Shown: one piece after another, positions 1 through 28,900 of the stretch
How positions within the stretch are numbered: the stretch's first letter is position 1
Layout: each line of letters starts with the position of its first letter
From: Anas platyrhynchos
Taxonomy: Eukaryota; Chordata; Aves; Anseriformes; Anatidae
DNA length: 64,000 nucleotides
Assembly (NCBI RefSeq): GCF_047663525.1
Contig: NC_092591.1
Location: forward strand, 35,311,001-35,375,000
Reading direction: 5' to 3'
The notes under the pieces: generated by a model
Databases searched by the model: none
What the model was told of the DNA's origin: nothing
What the model saw: only the letters and a program-made list of their open reading frames with translations
Made by a program: the position numbers and the translations under genes

Positions 1-10
1 GTTTATGCAG

Positions 11-1990
11 AATCACAGATTTGCTTAGGTTGGAAGGGAGCTCTTGAGATCACCTAGCCCACCCTGTCTGCTCAGGCAGGGTCAAGCTACAGCAGGTTTT
101 CAAGGACTGTGTCCACTTGGGTTTTGAGCACCTCCACAAGAACTCCATAACTGCTCCAGGCAATCTGTTCCAGTGTTTGACAACACTCCAAGTAAAAAAT
201 AATAATAATAATAATAATAATAAAAGTTCTGTTTTCTTATGCTCAGATTAGATTTATTTTTTTAATTTGTGCCTATTGCCTTTTGTTAGTGGGCACTACT
301 GAGAAGAGCCTGGTTCCCTTGACTTCACTGCCTCCCATCACATGTTAATATGCACTGGTAAGATCCCCCTGAGCCTTCTCTTCTCCACTCCCTCATTCAG
401 ACTCTCATAAAATTAAAGATGTTCCAGTTCCTTAACCTTTTTTCGTGGCCCTGTACTGAATTCAATCCAGTAAATCTCATCTTTCTTGTATAGGGGAATC
501 CAGAACTGAACACTTCAGATGCAGCCTAGCAGTGCTGAGCAGATGGGAAGGCTCACCTCCACTGACCTGTTGACAGCATTCTTCCTAATGCAGTCCCCAG
601 GATGCTACCTGACACCTTTGCTGTAAGGGTGCACTGCAGGCTCATGGTCAGCTTGCTGTCCACCATGACTCCAGGGCCCCTCTGTGTGAGCTGCTTTCCA
701 GCTGGTCAGCCTCCAGCAGGTTCTGGTGCCTGGGATTCCTCCTCTCCAGGTGCAGGGCTTTGCAACTCCCCTTGCTGAATTTCATGAGGTACCTTTTGGC
801 CCATTTCTCCAGTCTGTTGAGGTTCCTTCTAAATGGCAGCACAGTCATCTGGTGTATCACCCACTCCTCTGGAGGAAAATCAAGCCCTGGGTTATACCAC
901 CAGTGACTCACCTCCAGTTGGCTTTGTGCTGCTGATTGCACCCCTCTGGACCTGGATGTTCTACCAGTTTTCAGTCCATCTCACTATCCACTTACCTAAA
1001 CCATTGTCTGCTTGCCTGGTGATGATGTTATGGAATACAGCATCAAAAGCTTTACTGAAGTCAGTTAACAACATGAACTGCTCTCCCACCATCCAGCAGC
1101 TAGCCACCACACTGTAGAAGGCAGTGACATTACTCGAGCAACATTTGTCCTTTGAAGTCCATACAAACTACTCCCAAACAACTTCTTGCCCTTCATGTTT
1201 TTGGAAATGCTTTACAAAATCATTTTCTCCATCACCTTCGCAAGGACTGAGGAGAGGCAGACTGGCCTGTAGCTCGTCAAATTTTCCTTCCTGCCCTTGT
1301 TGAATATAGAATTGGTATTCGCTGTCTTCCAGTCTTCAGGAACCTCTTCCAGCTGCCAAGACAATTCAAAGACTACAGAGAGTGGCCTTGCAGTGACATC
1401 AGCCAGCTCCCTCAGCATTCATGCATGCAGCCTGCCAGGTCTCAGATTGCACATCCAGTAACTGCTCCTCCTCCTCCACCGATCAGAAGTTTACCTTCTT
1501 CCAGACTTTCCCTGTAGTCTCAGTGGTATGGGATTCCTTAAGGCCAGTCTTACCAAAAAAAAGACTGGGGCAAAGGCATTGACATGGCCAAAAGAAATTA
1601 ATTTGTCATTAATTCCCGACCCATTCATCATGGGGCCCACCTCTTTTCCATTTCAGTCTTTCTTTTGCTGTTACTTACATAGCTGTAGAATCCTTCCTTG
1701 TTGCCTGTCACATTTCTTGCCAGATTTAACTCTGGATGAGCCTTGGCTTTCTTAACCCTACTGCTGCAAGACCAGACAGCAACTCTGTGCTCCTCCTAGG
1801 TCATCTGCCCCTGCTTTCACTTCTCGTACACTACCTTTCTATGTTTCAGTTCAATTAGGAGCTCCTTGCTCATCCCCACAGGCCTCCTGTACTTGATTTT
1901 CTGCTTGTCAAGATGGACCTTGAGGTCTTCCATGCTGATCTTCTACACAGAGACAAGGCGATCCTCCAGAGAAATACCTTCAACAGTGGT
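11..1990 (-). mobile_element. CR1 LINE fragment, 3' two-thirds of ORF2 plus 3' UTR
   Basis: An old, broken CR1 retrotransposon in minus orientation. Its 3' end is near base 11, where the plus strand reads aatcacag then taggttggaaggg. Reading the minus strand from about 1950 downward gives CR1 ORF2 pieces in order: the linker before the RT domain (residues such as LNLAR then GNKEGFY, about 1740-1660), the RT segment with EVPEDWK and SYRPVCLSS (1418-1212), and the downstream segment with RNLNRLEKWA and LMKFSKG (about 840-760). Frameshifts and stops separate these blocks, so it cannot be active. The 5' boundary near 1990 is approximate. A young AAT microsatellite sits inside the 3' UTR part. Confidence 0.85.
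198..224. repeat. (AAT)n microsatellite
   Basis: About nine AAT units within the CR1 3' UTR. It directly follows an A run, so it probably arose by expansion of an A-rich stretch of the element. Confidence 0.9.
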
Positions 1991-1999
1991 CAGTCAGCT

Positions 2000-4900
2000 A
2001 TGACAAGTCTAACTTTGTAGTGAATATTTCTCCAAAATAAAACAAAAAATTCTTTTAAGGTAAAGAACTTTTTCCTATAGCATTGGTATGAAATCAGCAC
2101 CGAAATAACAATACAGTTCACTAAGTGCTTTCTGTCTGAAAAACCTATGCATTTTCCTAGGTAACACTAAGCTTCACTGTGCAAGGTAGTGTTTAAATAT
2201 AATCTCATACAGCTTTTTCATGCCTTAATTATAACTTACGGTTGCTTTTGCAACAAGTTTTGACCAACTCTTTTAACTTGAAAATTAGCATTTAGGAGGA
2301 AGTACTTCTATAGAAACCAGTTTTAAGAAGATATTCCACTGGGAGATAAAGAAGCTACCTAACTGTATTGACAGAAATCTTACTTCTTAAATAGCTACAG
2401 TTTGGGCCTCTAATAGCATTAAATGAAGGCTTTAAAATAATATAGTAAAATCAAGGTAAGTCAAGATCCATGCAATTTTTATTTTAATAATTAGACAAAT
2501 ACAGGAAATTTTGCAATAATCTATCAAAAATGTATCTTATCAAGAACCGGAAAGGTGTTTAAAAAACATTCACATTCAATTCAGATTATGTACAAACCAG
2601 TGTTTGTAAAAATGAAAACTGCAAATGCTTTGAGTGTAAAAGAATTCCATTCTAGTTCATGTTTCAGAGCTCCCAATGACTACGTTACCACTGAGATGCA
2701 ATCACAGTGCAGACATGTTCCACAGTCTTTTATACTCATTTCCAATAGCATCACTGCCAAAAGTAATACTTTTTTTTTTTTAATAAAGCATTTTGAGAAG
2801 TTTCTTCATACAGTACCGTCCACCTAAAATATACTCCAGCAAATTTAATTCTTCACTGCAGTAATGGCAGAACAGCTGTCATCTAAAGGTCCAGAGTGCA
2901 TACAATATATGTAAGTACAGGTACGTATCTATATAACCAAGAAGCACCAGTCTCCTATGCCTGAAAAAGCCAGAGTCTGCTTTGTACCTTGAGGAGATCA
3001 GCCATTTTTAGTGGAGCACAGCCCTTGAATATTTGGTTCAAAGTAAAAACTATCTGCCTAGTCAGAACTATTCTGAATGTGATGCAATATACAAGTGCAC
3101 ACCTTCAAGACTCACCTCACATCGATCACACTTGAATTTGAGTGCCATCTTAATAGCCATACATAGACATGGCAGTGTCATGCACCTTTGCTACCAGGAA
3201 CAGTTTCTGGGGATCTCTTGTTTCTCTTTTGCTGTATTAAATCCTCAACACTAAAAAAGGAGAAATGAAAAGTGGTTGTTTTTTTTTAGTCAAATCTGTA
3301 ACTCAGTACTACGTTTTTTTATTTGCAGAAACGTAGCTAAAGGAGACTAATCATTAATTTAAGCTGAAAGGGGAGAGAAAGGTATCAAGATACCCAGTGA
3401 CTACTGAAAGAAGTCACACAACAGTTATCAGTTAGTCTACCTGGGGCACAAAAGAGATGAATCTAGCTACTGGGGCTACACAGTAGTTCACTGAGAGCTA
3501 CAGCTTAATGTGCTGTCATCAATGTATTAATTTAATAATAGCAAACTACTCTCTCAAAAAATGCAGACTACATATATCAGAACTCTTTCATTTAAACCAA
3601 GCTAACCAAGTTGAAATGGTTCACAACCTCAAATTAGATTGGTGTTTTAAGACAAAGGAGAGAGAAGTTACACAACCTTCACACTTATGTGGAAACAATC
3701 CAAATGCAAAAAATCACTTTCCCTAACTGCACCTTATGGACCCAAGTACTTGAGATGATCTTTAGTTGCAAGGTCTCATTTGGAATACAAGGTACCAGGA
3801 CTCACTGTAAGAGGACGAAAATGTCAACCGTTTTTTGATGTTGCTGGTTTTAAAGGCGTACATAAGACTTGCTAATAAGCAGTGTAACATACATTGGCCT
3901 TGGCTTGAAAAGCAGATTTCCCTTTTTAATTTGAAATTCAAATACATAAACTTGAACAACAGTTTCTGTAAAAACACATTTTCTAATCTCCAGCACTGTA
4001 ATGTCACACTAGCTCAGAAATTAAAACTTCAGGATAGGAGAAACAGTTCTAGGGAGAGGAAGACTAATTTATCATTTGAAGAGTCCAAGCTCTTCCTTGG
4101 GTTGTGCATCTGACTCCCATTCAAGTATGTGGGAAGACCTTTGCATACTTCTATGGATTCTAAATCAACTCTTACTGGAGTCAATACTCCAATGGTACAT
4201 ATTTAAGCCATAAAAACAAACAATGAAGACAACTTCTGCATTTCAACAACTCTTAACTGAGACTTGTCTCAGATATGCAAACAGGTGCTAGTGGCGTTGA
4301 CTCTTAGCAAACCTATTCTACACAATAAAATTAGTTAGGATCCCCAATAAAACATACAAGGGAAATTTTCTTAGATAAAATGCTTGGGAAAAGAACAACT
4401 TACAATACTATAAAAAACCTCAGAGTCTCAGTAAGTGGAAAAAAAAGCCTGCTTTAAGTCAGGCTTCATTTCAGGAAAACATGGAATAGTGATTTAAGCT
4501 CGAAAACACAAGCAAGTTTGCTTTGAAAAGTCAGTGTAAGGAATTTTGATATGGTTACTTTATTAATGCTATCCATGATGAATAAGCACACAAATGAGAT
4601 GAATAGAAGTACTTTAGAGGAGACGACAATATATTTTATGCAAACAAAAGTGCTAACATTACAGTTAGCAACTCATACTGAAAGAGACAGATGTTTTTGC
4701 CAAGGACAATCAAAGAAAGCAAACCTTTCTTGGTTTTAAAACAGATTTATACATCACAGTCTTTCTTCCCTTACATGGGCAATGGTTGGTGAGCATCTGT
4801 GGTGTCTCAGTCCTTTGAATCTATAGGCACAGAAAAAAGGGCAAAAAGAGTTTGTGTTGGGATTTTGACAGTTGTCCTACTCAGCAAGAACTCCAGTATC

Positions 4901-6413
4901 AAGATGCAAGTAAAACGGAATGCCCATCAAGAGTATCCACTCAGTGCACTTCCCTCAGAAAAGACTTGTACAGAGTTAACAGCCTACAGCAAAAACAATG
5001 TAATCTCATACAGATCTCATTTCCAAGCAATTACGCATAAATAAGTTCTTTCAAATGAAGAACAAAATAGAGTTTAGCAGTTTGAAGGTTAGAATCAATT
5101 CTTTATCTTGTTAGAAAGAAGTTCAAGATCTTGTTTCTTCTTTTTTGGTGATTTTGAGTTGTCTTTCATTTCTCCAGTCTTCTGTTCCTCACAGGAGAGG
5201 TAATTAAATTGAAGAGGGCCACAGATCTTTTTCCTTTGTAACATTAAGTAATATCTCACCTAACTTCAGTAGCTACACCAAAAAAAAAGTCCCTGCCTAA
5301 CCTGGGTCTTAGATGGTTGAAAGACCAACACTTCAGGTCAGAACTGAAAAGCAAATTTTTGAAGAGAAAAATTTCAGTGAAACATTACAAGTGCTACTAA
5401 TAGTACTTCGGCCTCTAGATCTGGCAGGCTAAAATCCATCTGGGACTGTTGTGAATGTCTACTTATTTCATGAAAACTTCAACAAAATGAATATATGGTA
5501 ATAATGCAGTCTATGCTGTTAGTGGCTGTTCTCAAATGTAGGGTTTGAAGTGGTGTTATAACAAATCCATTTGCAAGAGCACAAACAGTAAGTCCTAAAA
5601 CTGCCTTTAGTGTAGTTTACCAACCTTTTAGAATCTTGGGTCCAAATTGGGACTTCATGATCCCTTATGCCATGTAATTCAGTCCAAGTCTAAGTAGCTA
5701 CATAAACTGGAGTAGATGCACAGAAGGTGCACTCCATGCTTGAGAATACCAAGTATTGAAAGTCAGAAGAGGCTCTAGTTCCAGTGTGGAAAAAAAAAGC
5801 TTTTAAACTGACTAAACCAAGCACACTCAGGCACAGAGGCTATGAAGTGGTGGAGCACTCTGTAAGAGTGACAGTACTTTCTCCCTTTGTTGAATTGCTA
5901 CAAAGTCCTTTTTCCTTACACAAAGCAGAGTCGTATTCAGCTGTCACAAGAATGTTGAAGAAGTTTGAATTGGGTTCTCTCTCTTCAAATGGCTTACAGG
6001 GACAAGTTCCATTTGATTTGTCAGCTTCCTCCGTCACCATGAAGGAAATCCTGAGCACCCTTAATGCTTCGAAATAATCAACCTGTGCTAAGAGATCACA
6101 TTGCTGGTGGAAGCGTTAGCAATTTCACACAGGTGGTCCTTACCAGAGATATGTATATCAGATTACCTCTGATATAACAGCACACAATTTAGACCAGCCA
6201 TCAGGAAGAAACCACTTTCAAACAGGAAAAGTCATATGGTGCCCAGTGCAGCAGTTGTCTCAGAAAAAAAAATATGGAGGAAGCTGTAATGATTCAGGCT
6301 TGGAATCTTGAGTATTAAGCTTCAGTTTCACTTGAGAACTGAGGGAAATAATATTTCCTCCTCCCAGATTTGCTACAAATACAAATATCCGTAGAATGTG
6401 AGCATCAAGTGTG
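2000..6413 (-). other. PSEN1: PSEN1 3' UTR and downstream DNA, end unresolved
   Basis: No coding sequence is visible on either strand. Minus-strand AATAAA hexamers (TTTATT on plus) occur at 4559-4564, 3318-3323 and 2478-2483, about 1.85, 3.1 and 3.9 kb after the PSEN1 stop. Any of them could end the transcript; I cannot choose without transcript data. The open frames here are short, lack similarity I recognise and are not supported as genes. Confidence 0.4.
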
Positions 6414-21470
<15,057 letters not shown>

Positions 21471-21493
21471 AGTTAAAAGTGAAAATTCTGAAG

Positions 21494-24400
21494 CTAAAAA
21501 GTCAGTAACACCTGTTGTAACACCGTAAGCAAACGTAAGTTATGAACTACGCGCTTTCAGGTGAATAAGCAACATCAAAAGCAACTGATAGGTTTCTTTC
21601 CTATCAGGAAAATAGTTAATAGCAAACCCAGAGCAAAGCCCCTGAATCAACAGATAAAAAACCCAGCGTATTTGATAAAATATTTTTACCTAATGAATGC
21701 AAATTGATGTATTATTTAGCAGACCCTGACAGTGGGCATAGGCTTCTTCATCAGTTCTCACATACACCATTTATGTTTAAAGGCTGTTATACAGTGACAG
21801 GGCACTGAAGACTGGGCTGAACTCTTGGTATGTAACCAGAAGAGACTGCAAACCATACCAGTGATTAGTGATTTCTCATGCTGAGTGCTAGCTGACAGAA
21901 GCTAGGTATTACCTAAGCAGGAAAGAACCTTCATACCTCTGTACAAAAACAGCGGACATATGTAGGGCAGAAGAATCATTACACCTAAGTATTGAAGCTA
22001 GACCTAGAATTACACTTGAAAGAAAAAGCAATAGTACAATCTGTCAGTGAGAAGTAAATAAAACAGTCTGCCCCCCATTGCTGGGAAGTAGCTCCGGTAA
22101 GCTTTCTTCAAGGACAGTGAGCCTGGAGCTAATCATAGAGCTCTGCCTTTTTAATCCGGCAGAAACGTTCAATAAAGGTTAAGCTCCCACCTGTCCAAGA
22201 TGAAAAGAAACTTTTTTCATTCCCTCTGATGTAGAAGCATAAAGCATGGAAACTCTCCTGCTGCAGTTTTTTATTTTTAGCAACAGTTTCTATAATCAGT
22301 AAGGTCTTAAATCAGTCTTACTTCTAAACTCCAAAGATAATTTTCAAATGTTCTGTATTTTTGCTTTTTACAGGATGTTGACCTGAGATAAATACAAGAA
22401 TTTTTCAAAATTCCATTTAACCTGTTGGATTGCATAGTGAAATTAGAACAGGGATCAAAATATTGTCTTGAATCTGTCATAAACACACCTACTAGTGGCT
22501 CAATCTCCCAGGAGCATTTCTATGTCATAAGGAAACCTGACACTCAACAGTTATTGCAGAACAAGGAACTGGGCATGACAAATCCAAGAGCCTGGGCACC
22601 ACACCCAAGTAGACCAACTAAACTTGGTTTTATCAAAACACAAGCGCTACAATAAGCATAGTATTAGCAATTATTACACAATTAGCACTTTCTAAGGAAT
22701 GATATAGAGCTTTAGGGTTTGTTTTTTTCCCCCACACACCCCGAACCTCAAGAACTCTGAGAACACCCTGACAATTACTCAAAATTAGGACAAGACAGTT
22801 CTGCTCCTTCTGCACAGGAGTAGCATTCCGGTAACAACAATGACAAAACCCAAGCTCTACCTAGACTAAAATTAACTCCAAGACTGAACCCCCTGAATCA
22901 AGCAGACCATGGCCGGAGTTCAATAAATCACCTGGAAATCAAAGTCTGTTACGGGAATATCCCACCTCATTTTTAAATTTTTTTCTAGAGGGCCTAGTCA
23001 CTCCAGCATCCTTTTAAACTGGGAGAAGTCTACCCAAGTTTAGGATGTTAAATAATTTACAGAGTATTTCTTTCAGCACTGCTTATCACAACAGTCAGAT
23101 GGAGAAAATTACTCCCAAACAGATCTCTATAGTTCTGAACTGTATTTTCATCCACACTGATTATTCATCCCAATTTAACTGCTATCAGGTAATAAAATTG
23201 TTTATTACATACGGTGTTGCTGAGGTGGTTATCAGGGAAGTTTTCTGTCAGCTGCCCATGCTGAAACTGGGGTAAATGTGCAGACAGTTCTGTCATTGAG
23301 GCTGTCCTCTGGAAATCACTTGTTTCTATACAAAATGGATCCTTCCTCTTGAGATGCTGGAAGGAAAAAGATGTGTGAATAGTCTTTTTTCTTTTATGAG
23401 CAAATTTGCCATCCCCTCCCTACCTCAATTCTTAGAGTTCCCACAGACCAAAGATAACCATCTTCTCTCTTCACAATGTTACCAAACTGTATCACGTGTT
23501 TACTGAGAGGTCATAACAGGGATTTTCCAGCACAAAAATAAGAGTGTCTGGGTGTTATCAAAATAGTTCATCAACCACGGAAGTCAGTCAGCAACAAACC
23601 AAAGATTCAAACAGTTCTCCACTCCATCTTGTGAAGTACTGCATACTTTCTCAGAGCACACCTTGTGTGCTTTATCTCAGAGTCCAATTGCTCCAAGTCG
23701 TTCATTTCTGGATGAACAAGTGCAATCTTCAAGCAAGGATGATCACGATGATCAAGTTACACTTGATCATTTAAAATCTGGGCATGACACCTGCTTACCA
23801 CTGTAATACCCAAAGAGGGACCTAGAGCTACACAAAACAGTATTTCATCTGAGCCTGAAGAACTAGTATGCGTTCTCCTAGCAGTAGGTTTTATGTATGA
23901 GCTAAATGTACCTAAAATTCCTTATGCTTTAATAGTTTCAAGTGTCCTTACACAAAAAAGTTGCGTACTAATATTTTCCTAAGCAAATGTGAATAAACCA
24001 GAACTAAGCAGCTGCTCTGTAACAAAGGAGAATAAATAATTATAGCAGAAAAAGGAAGAAGAGTGATGTAAGCGCAAGTTTCAAAAAAAAAAAAAAAAAG
24101 TAGTTTAAAGAAACAATGAGTAGGCCTGCATAAATCACTGGCTTGGTTGCACAAAACACAGCGAACTGAAATAACAGCCACTGCTGCTAAGAGGGAAGTG
24201 CCAGTCCCCACTTCCACGCCAAGATGCTCCTTCTCCTACCTTGTGCCAACTCCAGCACTCATCAGTCCTCTTTGCAGTATGTTTAACTCAATAAAATGGA
24301 AGAAAGCAAACCCAGGAAAAGAACACAATCTTCTTGTGCTGCTATAGTGCGTTCAACCAGTTAATGGAAGGATCTAAAAAATCGTATTAATGGAGGACAT

Positions 24401-25430
24401 GCAGACACTGCACAAGGCAAGGCCTCTCACTTTTGGCAGCAGAAAGCCACGAGACAGCATCTTACTTCAAATGGGAGTTAAGCTCAGTTTCATACATACA
24501 AATTCACAGAAGCTGCTTCTTCACTGACAAGTAAGTAAATCTCTTACAAGATTAGCTTGCAGTGCTTACTGACTTCTGCAGGGATGCAGCTTACGCTCAA
24601 GGGCCATTAGGAGGCAACACCAATTTAACAGGTCTAGTGGGAGCATCCTACCCGTCTGGAAAGGCAACATAGCATTCGCTAGGAGAATGGCTCTCTTCTG
24701 TGCTTCTAATTAAAAACAGAGTGTCTAGTTTAAAATCTAATGAAATGTAAGGCTAGAAGAAAATAAAAAGGTATTACATTGCTCTTATTTTAAAGTTTTT
24801 GCTCTGATTCTTTAGTTGGACTACAGAACATACACAGTGCTGCTTTAAGGCTGCCATCAGTGAAAACCCTCAGTGACAGGGCAGCTACAGAGAAAAAAAG
24901 TTCAAGTATTTTTTTATCCAAATGTGGATTAGCAAAACGAGACCTCCACATAGCATCATATCAAAATCCTAAATAAACTGGGGGGAAAAAAATCGAAAAA
25001 GAAAACAACAAGAAGAAATGCCACCACAGGATCCTGCTTAAAGGCCGGTAAAGAAAACCACCACAAAGCCATCCAACGAAACCAGGCACTGAGGGGCTGA
25101 GAGAAAGTGAAGGGCGCCTGAGGTAACTGACAGGAGAGGGGCACCACAGCTTCAGTAGCCGTGTCTTAGAGGTGACAAAAATTATAGCGTGCTAAAATGA
25201 TCCCTTTTTAAAACTCAAGAACTCAGAAATTGTATTCAGGACATCTTCAAAGACCTTTTTTTTTTTTTTTTTAAAGGAATGAACGCCCCCAAGTTTGAAA
25301 TTTACCTACGAACGAACAAGCCCTACAAGCAAGCCGCGCGTGGGCAGGAGCAGATCGAGTTTTTAACCACCTTTACCTCAGAAGCGACTCTCAAAAACAT
25401 CTAATTTTCCAACGAAGCCGTGATTTAAAA
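21494..25430 (-). other. PSEN1: PSEN1 5' intron(s), non-coding
   Basis: About 4 kb between the first coding exon and the CpG island. I see no coding exon. One or more short 5' UTR exons, as in mammals, may be hidden here but cannot be placed from sequence alone. Confidence 0.5.
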
Positions 25431-25995
25431 CCAGCCTGCCTGAAGAAGTTCCCTCTCGCTTCCCCTCCCCTTCCCAGCGCTGCGGCTTCCCCGTGCTCGT
25501 CGCCCCCGGCCGCCTCCGTCCCCTCACGCCGGGGCCGGGGCAGAGGCAGGGGCAGCACCGCCGCCAACCGCCCGGGGGCCGCCGCCCCCCTCCTCGCCTC
25601 CCGGCACGCAACAGGCGGCCGTGAGGGGCCTCCCGGGCCGGCCCCAGCTCCACGGCCCCGCCGTGCGCGACCCCCCGGCAGCCGCCCCGCTCCCCTCGCG
25701 TCCCTGCTCCGGCCCCGGCCCCGGCCCCGCCGCACCTGGAGGGCGCCGCTCTCCCGCGGGCCCCGCCACCGGCTCCTCGCCGCCCCGCAGCCCGGCCCCG
25801 CTCGCTTCCGGCCCAGGCGCCGCCTTTCGCCGCCACCTCACGTCCGCCGCCCCGGGGCCGCAGCGCCGCGGCCCGCCCGCAGCGGGGGAGCCGCCGCCTG
25901 AGGGGCGGCCTCGCGCCGCGACCGGGCGCTGAGGGGAGCGCGGGCCGAGCCCGCCGCGGGGGCTCCTTTACCTCCGTGAGGAGGCGACAGCTCAG
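25430..25995 (-). promoter_or_regulatory. PSEN1: PSEN1 CpG-island promoter
   Basis: A sharp GC- and CpG-dense block in AT-rich surroundings, directly upstream of PSEN1. GC boxes are frequent and no TATA box is evident. Minus-strand donor candidates GAG|GTAAAG lie at 25972|25971 and at 25377|25376 (the downstream edge of the island); the second fits a first exon inside the island. The exact start site cannot be read from sequence. Long open frames on both strands here result from GC-rich composition. Confidence 0.75.
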
Positions 25996-25999
25996 CAAA

Positions 26000-28900
26000 C
26001 AGGGGGTTCAAGGGTGCACCCCCCCCCCCCCAGCACCCCGTCAAGGCATGAACTAGTGATTCTAGTTCAATGTGCTCCCACAATAAAAAGATTATGAAAA
26101 AAAATTGTATTTCGTACCTCAAAATACAAACGCTGGTTTGTTTCAGCTACATGGAACCTTTTCGCAAAGGTGCCAGTAATACTATGACTCACAGAAGAAA
26201 TAGACACTTCAACCTTGAAACTTACCTTGCTGTCCCTGGTACTTGACAAGAAATCGATGCTTCCTTTTTAGCTGCACATAACCTCACTGAGCAACTAACA
26301 CATATAGGAAACGCTATGATCGTTGCAATCACTCCAACTGTGAAAGCATAACGTCCATCGAGAGACCCAGGTGAATTGTGCATGTTTAAAACAGCTCTAT
26401 TTCTTATTATTCAACCACATTCTGGGACGATCTATGGGAAAGTGAGGTGGCATGTTGGAATTGTGCAATAGAACTTCTGACTTCAAGAAAAATACCATGG
26501 GCATTCAACTGCACCACACAAGTCTCTGTTTGTTATTAATATCATTTAGACCTAAGATAAAATGCTTATTACCAATACCTTACATTGGTTATGCTACAGG
26601 ACTATGTACTAATTTGTAAGTTTGCAGGTATGACATCCTATGCTCCTGCATAGGAAAACGTATAGAATATTGGAAAGTGTGACCCTAGTATAAGGCAAGA
26701 GCTTCTAGTTTTAAGTGTATCCACCTACAAGCAAGCTATCCTCCTGCAAGCAGCTATCTAGCAACTCCGTTAATAAAAGCATAAAAAAAAAAAAAGTCCA
26801 AGTGTTCTCTCTCTTAGTAATAGGAAAGCTCTAGAGTAGTGAGAAATACAAATTAAATGAGAAACTAAACTTACAGTTTAGGGCCTTCCCCCTGCCCACA
26901 TTTAGAGCCACAATGGTGTAGCTAGATGCTTTTTAGTGCAGAGGCTCCTGTTCAGATAGAAGACAGGAAGCCCTAAATTAGAAATGTAAAAAGACTACAT
27001 GAACATGTTAAGTATTCTGAGAACAAAAAAAGTCCCAAAATAACAACAGTAATGTAAAAATACATCATTCTTGGTAATTAATGTTTCTTGTTCAAGGCTT
27101 CTTCACTTCATTTCAGTGTACGCCAAGGGAAACAGTACTTCAGTGACATACCATTGCTTAGAGTATGTAGTATGCAGAAGGGCAGTTGCACAACGTGATT
27201 ATGAGACAAGTTCAGTTATGGTATAACTCCCAAGCCCAGCTCCACAACAATGAAGTCCAGATCAATGACTAGCACATCTAGTTCTGTTGTGGAAACTGGT
27301 ATTTTCCCCCTCTGTACATTAAGTTTTGAGATACTTAGTTTCTATCATAAAATGAATCATTGTGGCATATTGCACTGAACACACAATTTGCTAATGGTTT
27401 GTTTTCACTATACCAGTATTATTTCTGTGCATTAACATACTAGCAATATTAAATTGCACATTCAGGCAGTAAAGTGTTGTAATTTAGAATTGGCAAGTCT
27501 GTTTTTTTTTTTTGTTTTTGTTTTTTTTTTTTTCAACTTAATCTTGAAATAATTCTGTTCCTGTGTGTTGAAAGAAAAAACACTTAAAGGGAAGTTAGTT
27601 CAAGAACCTCTCAGCAGTATGCAGATTTGTATTCTACCCTGCAACCTCACACACAGACACTATATTGTTATCAATGCGGAGCAGTAACACTAATTTGAGT
27701 AATAGCTGACACCAAAATGTGATTTTTTTAAAGCAACAGCTTGCATTAGAAAAGAGGAAAACCTTGTTGAAGTACTTGCAAAAACCAGACAGTGTAGTGA
27801 CCATTCCTTCTTCCTTCCATTACAGATGAAAGCCTCAACTTCTAAAATTTAAACTGGAATGTTAATTTTTTTAGTATGTTGCAACAGGGCATTTAATTTC
27901 ATAGATGTCTTCCTCACAGAGATTCTTCCTTTGGTCTCCTTAGGAATGTTACATGCTTATGTCCAGTTCATAAATAGTAGTAGAAGATAAATATACAGCT
28001 TTAATGGAGGGCAAAAGAAAATAAGCTGAAGTTTCATGACTTGAACTTTCCCTGAAGAATCTCAACAAGCACATCAGGCAACCTGTCTCACAGTAGCATT
28101 AGAAAGCATCTGTTGTCTTTAGTCTGTTTAAATACCAATTATGACAGAGAATGATGCATTAGAACAAAAAGCACCCATGAAGTTCACCTCTTCTCTATGT
28201 ATACTAAAAACAGAACATATTTTGAACTACTTTAGAATTTTGCATATTTTTTTGGTAAGTGCTGATCCAAAACTATGGGGAGAATGGGGAAGTTGCAGAA
28301 AAAAAAGGAAGATTGCAGCATGTAAGTGTGCGCGCTTCATGCAAACTTAAGCATAACATAAAGGGAACATCCAAGCATTAGACTTCAAGGTAAACAGCAT
28401 TCTGCTGCAGGGATGAGAACGAACACACTGGGATCACATCTGTATTTGCAGGCTTCTAGTGACCCAAAGTGGCAAGTTTAAAAGAAACACCCCTAATTTG
28501 TGAACACTTCTTGATTCATTGGATTCAGAAAGCAAACATTAATTAAAATTGCATGCTGTACTGCACAAGACTCAAAAAAATGTCAGTCCTTAAATCAAAT
28601 ATATACATTTTTAATATCTGAAATATTTACATGGTGGAACCTTTACACGATCCCGTTTGTTAAGAACAGTGTTTTCAAGTGTCCTCTCCAGATACAAAGA
28701 ACTTGTAACTCAAGGTCACAGTTATGTTTTCTGAACAGGTCAACCTGTATCCTTCAGTTAAATACAATACAGAGATACTGGAACACCTTTACTTAATTTG
28801 TTTGCTATTAAGAATTGTGTTTAAAAATTAAAAATGTTTGACAGTTTGCTCCCTGGAACACAGTCCTCCTGCAATCAAGACAGCTCATAGCACATTATTG

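Noticed and set aside
25378..25998. 206-residue minus-strand open frame in the PSEN1 CpG island (and others overlapping on both strands)
   Set aside because: Ala/Gly/Arg/Pro-rich composition from GC-rich DNA, no similarity to a known protein, and it lies in the promoter.
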